Positions 63,083 to 64,000 of a stretch of DNA of 64,000 bases are shown one piece after another. The notes beneath the pieces were generated by a model that saw nothing but the letters and a program-made list of their open reading frames with translations, did no database searches and was not told the origin of the DNA. Within the stretch, counting starts at the first letter, position 1. Every line of letters starts with the position of its first letter. Source of the DNA: an uncultured Acidobacteriota bacterium (GTDB lineage Bacteria; Acidobacteriota; Terriglobia; Terriglobales; Acidobacteriaceae); assembly GCA_903851035.1 (NCBI GenBank), contig CAINND010000037.1, positions 98,248 to 162,247 on the forward strand, read 5' to 3'. The translations under genes and the position numbers were made by a program.

Positions 63083-63259
63083 ATGGCGGAAGAGAGGACG
63101 AAGCGAATGAATATCAATGTCGAGGTCGGTCTGCACACCGGTTTCAAGGCGGCAACGGCCGCCAAGGGGGAGAACATGACCGATGTTCTCCTGAAGTTTA
63201 TAGAGGACTACGTCGCCAAGCATGGCGTGGCTCCGAAGAAGAGGGCGGCGCGCCGTTGA
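63083..63259 (+). CDS. ParG-like ribbon-helix-helix protein
   Basis: A 58-residue protein reading MAEERTKRMNINVEVGLHTG, then FKAATAAKGENMTDVLLKFI. A flexible basic start, a short strand (MNINVEV) and two helices give the ribbon-helix-helix fold of ParG/CopG proteins, which bind operators or partition sites as dimers. No ParF-type ATPase is next to it in the window, so it may act as a repressor of the overlapping recombinase gene. A strong AGGAGG site lies nine bases before the ATG. Confidence 0.72.
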   Translation: MAEERTKRMNINVEVGLHTGFKAATAAKGENMTDVLLKFIEDYVAKHGVAPKKRAARR

Positions 63260-63849
63260 AAAGGGCTGCCATTTATCTTCGAGTGTCCACTCTGGATCAG
63301 CATCCAGAGACCCAGCAACATGACCTGCACGCCCTGGCCCAGCAGCGTGGCTTCGAGATCGTCGAGGAGTACACCGACCGGATCAGCGGCGCCAAGGCCC
63401 GGCGCCCCGGACTGGACAAGCTGCTGGCCGACGCCCGCCGCGGCAAGTTCGACATCGTCGTGATCTGGGCCTTCGACCGGATCGCCCGCTCGGTCCGTCA
63501 CCTGCTTGACGTGCTCGACGAGCTCAACCGGCTGAACGTCGAGTTCATCAGCTTCCGCGAGAACATCGATAGCGGCGGCCCGCTGGGCCGCGCCATGATC
63601 GTCATCATCGGTGCCATCGCCGAACTGGAACGCAACCTTATTATCGAAAGGGTCCGGGCCGGCATGCGGCGTGCCAAGCTGGAAGGCCGGCGCATCGGCC
63701 GCGCCCCACTGGAAGTCGACCGGCCGGCCCTGCTCCGTGACCGTGCCGGCGGCATGAGCCTGGCAGAGGTGGCCAAGGCGCACCGGATCTCCAAGGCCAG
63801 CGTCTGCCGGGTACTGAAGCAGGTCCCAACCGAGGCTCTGACCGCCTGA
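63256..63849 (+). CDS. Serine recombinase (resolvase/invertase family)
   Basis: A 197-residue resolvase-type recombinase. The catalytic region is AAIYLRVSTLDQHPETQQHD with the nucleophile Ser11; the core includes ISGAKARRPGLDKLLADARR, VVIWAFDRIARSVRHL and GAIAELERNLIIERVRAGMR, and the C-terminal helix-turn-helix is SLAEVAKAHRISKASVCRVL. It cuts and rejoins DNA at short paired sites, either resolving plasmid or transposon forms or inverting a segment. The start is a TTG at 63256 in a TTGA overlap with the RHH gene, so the two are coupled. Length and domains are complete. Confidence 0.92.
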   Translation: MKRAAIYLRVSTLDQHPETQQHDLHALAQQRGFEIVEEYTDRISGAKARRPGLDKLLADARRGKFDIVVIWAFDRIARSVRHLLDVLDELNRLNVEFISFRENIDSGGPLGRAMIVIIGAIAELERNLIIERVRAGMRRAKLEGRRIGRAPLEVDRPALLRDRAGGMSLAEVAKAHRISKASVCRVLKQVPTEALTA

Positions 63850-63902
63850 CCAGCCCTGTCTCCAAAGGGGTCGTAAAATCGCCCTGCTAAGTCCAACAAA
63901 AC

Positions 63903-63924
63903 AGGCGGCCAAATCAGGCCGCCT
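63903..63924. terminator. 8-bp GC-rich hairpin after the recombinase
   Basis: AGGCGGCC (63903-63910) pairs perfectly with GGCCGCCT (63917-63924) around AAATCA, 53 bases after the recombinase stop. A T-rich tail (GTTTTGTT) exists only on the minus strand, so it could also end a gene coming from the right. Confidence 0.6.
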
Positions 63925-64000
63925 GGGCTGTCTCTAAAACTCTGGCTAAGGAGTCGCCCGAACGCGGTTAGCGTGCCAGCTACAGCCGATCTTGTCCGGA

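Noticed and set aside
1..64000. CRISPR array
   Set aside because: No set of short repeats with regular unique spacers is visible; the only tandem array is the coding 18-bp repeat in the WXXGXW gene.

Overview
The window looks like chromosome of an Acidobacteriota bacterium, probably class Terriglobia. This rests on remembered family patterns, not a search: a WXXGXW-repeat surface protein, an outer-membrane protein family with the text 'KRILWVIPNYRAVS', very long PAS/GAF hybrid kinases, STAS proteins paired with a sigma-like partner, and OmpA proteins with alanine-rich or Ig-like regions. No rRNA gene, complete tRNA or CRISPR array is visible.

Layout. 0.1-8.0 kb: a giant hybrid histidine kinase, a small membrane protein, an OmpA-family protein and a WXXGXW-repeat protein. 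8.1-15.5 kb: a tightly packed lipid-modification operon (flavin oxidoreductase, DUF1365, cyclopropane-fatty-acid-synthase-like methyltransferase, ferrochelatase, DUF2177, DUF1295, SDR). 15.7-24.9 kb: envelope and stress genes (OmpA/Ig protein, glycosyltransferase, CsbD, a metallothionein, oleate hydratase, quinone-oxidoreductase-like enzyme, SpoIIAA-like protein). 24.9-40.5 kb: outer-membrane proteins, universal stress protein, a STAS/sigma-like pair, a sigma54 activator divergent from an RND efflux operon whose pump is fused to a TolC-like protein, a patatin-type phospholipase and a DedA protein. 40.5-45.3 kb: a bufferin/oxazolin-type RiPP metallophore operon with a divergent ECF sigma/anti-sigma pair. 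45.6-61 kb: a defence island with McrBC, a wHTH-TPR regulator, and a methylase / PLD / PLD-helicase / GIY-YIG group. 61-64 kb: a degenerate mobile region with a phage-capsid remnant, repeated TGATCAT motifs, an RHH protein and a serine recombinase.

The most striking feature is structural. Five directly repeated copies of one sequence lie near 8.1, 15.7, 24.9, 40.6 and 45.3 kb, separating the four central blocks and introducing the defence island. Each begins with what reads, on the minus strand, as the T-loop and acceptor end of a tRNA, followed by a conserved arm containing an inverted repeat. Two copies have a tyrosine-recombinase C-terminal remnant directly to their left. This fits serial integration of islands at a tRNA 3' end, each leaving an attachment-site copy.

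The blocks share an envelope, metal and stress theme. The bufferin operon and its sigma gene have divergent promoter-like sequences of the same ECF type (TGTAACC and CGTC). The methylase/PLD/helicase/GIY-YIG-RAMA group has neither the PglZ of BREX nor the DrmA/DrmB of DISARM, and is the best candidate for an unclassified defence system.
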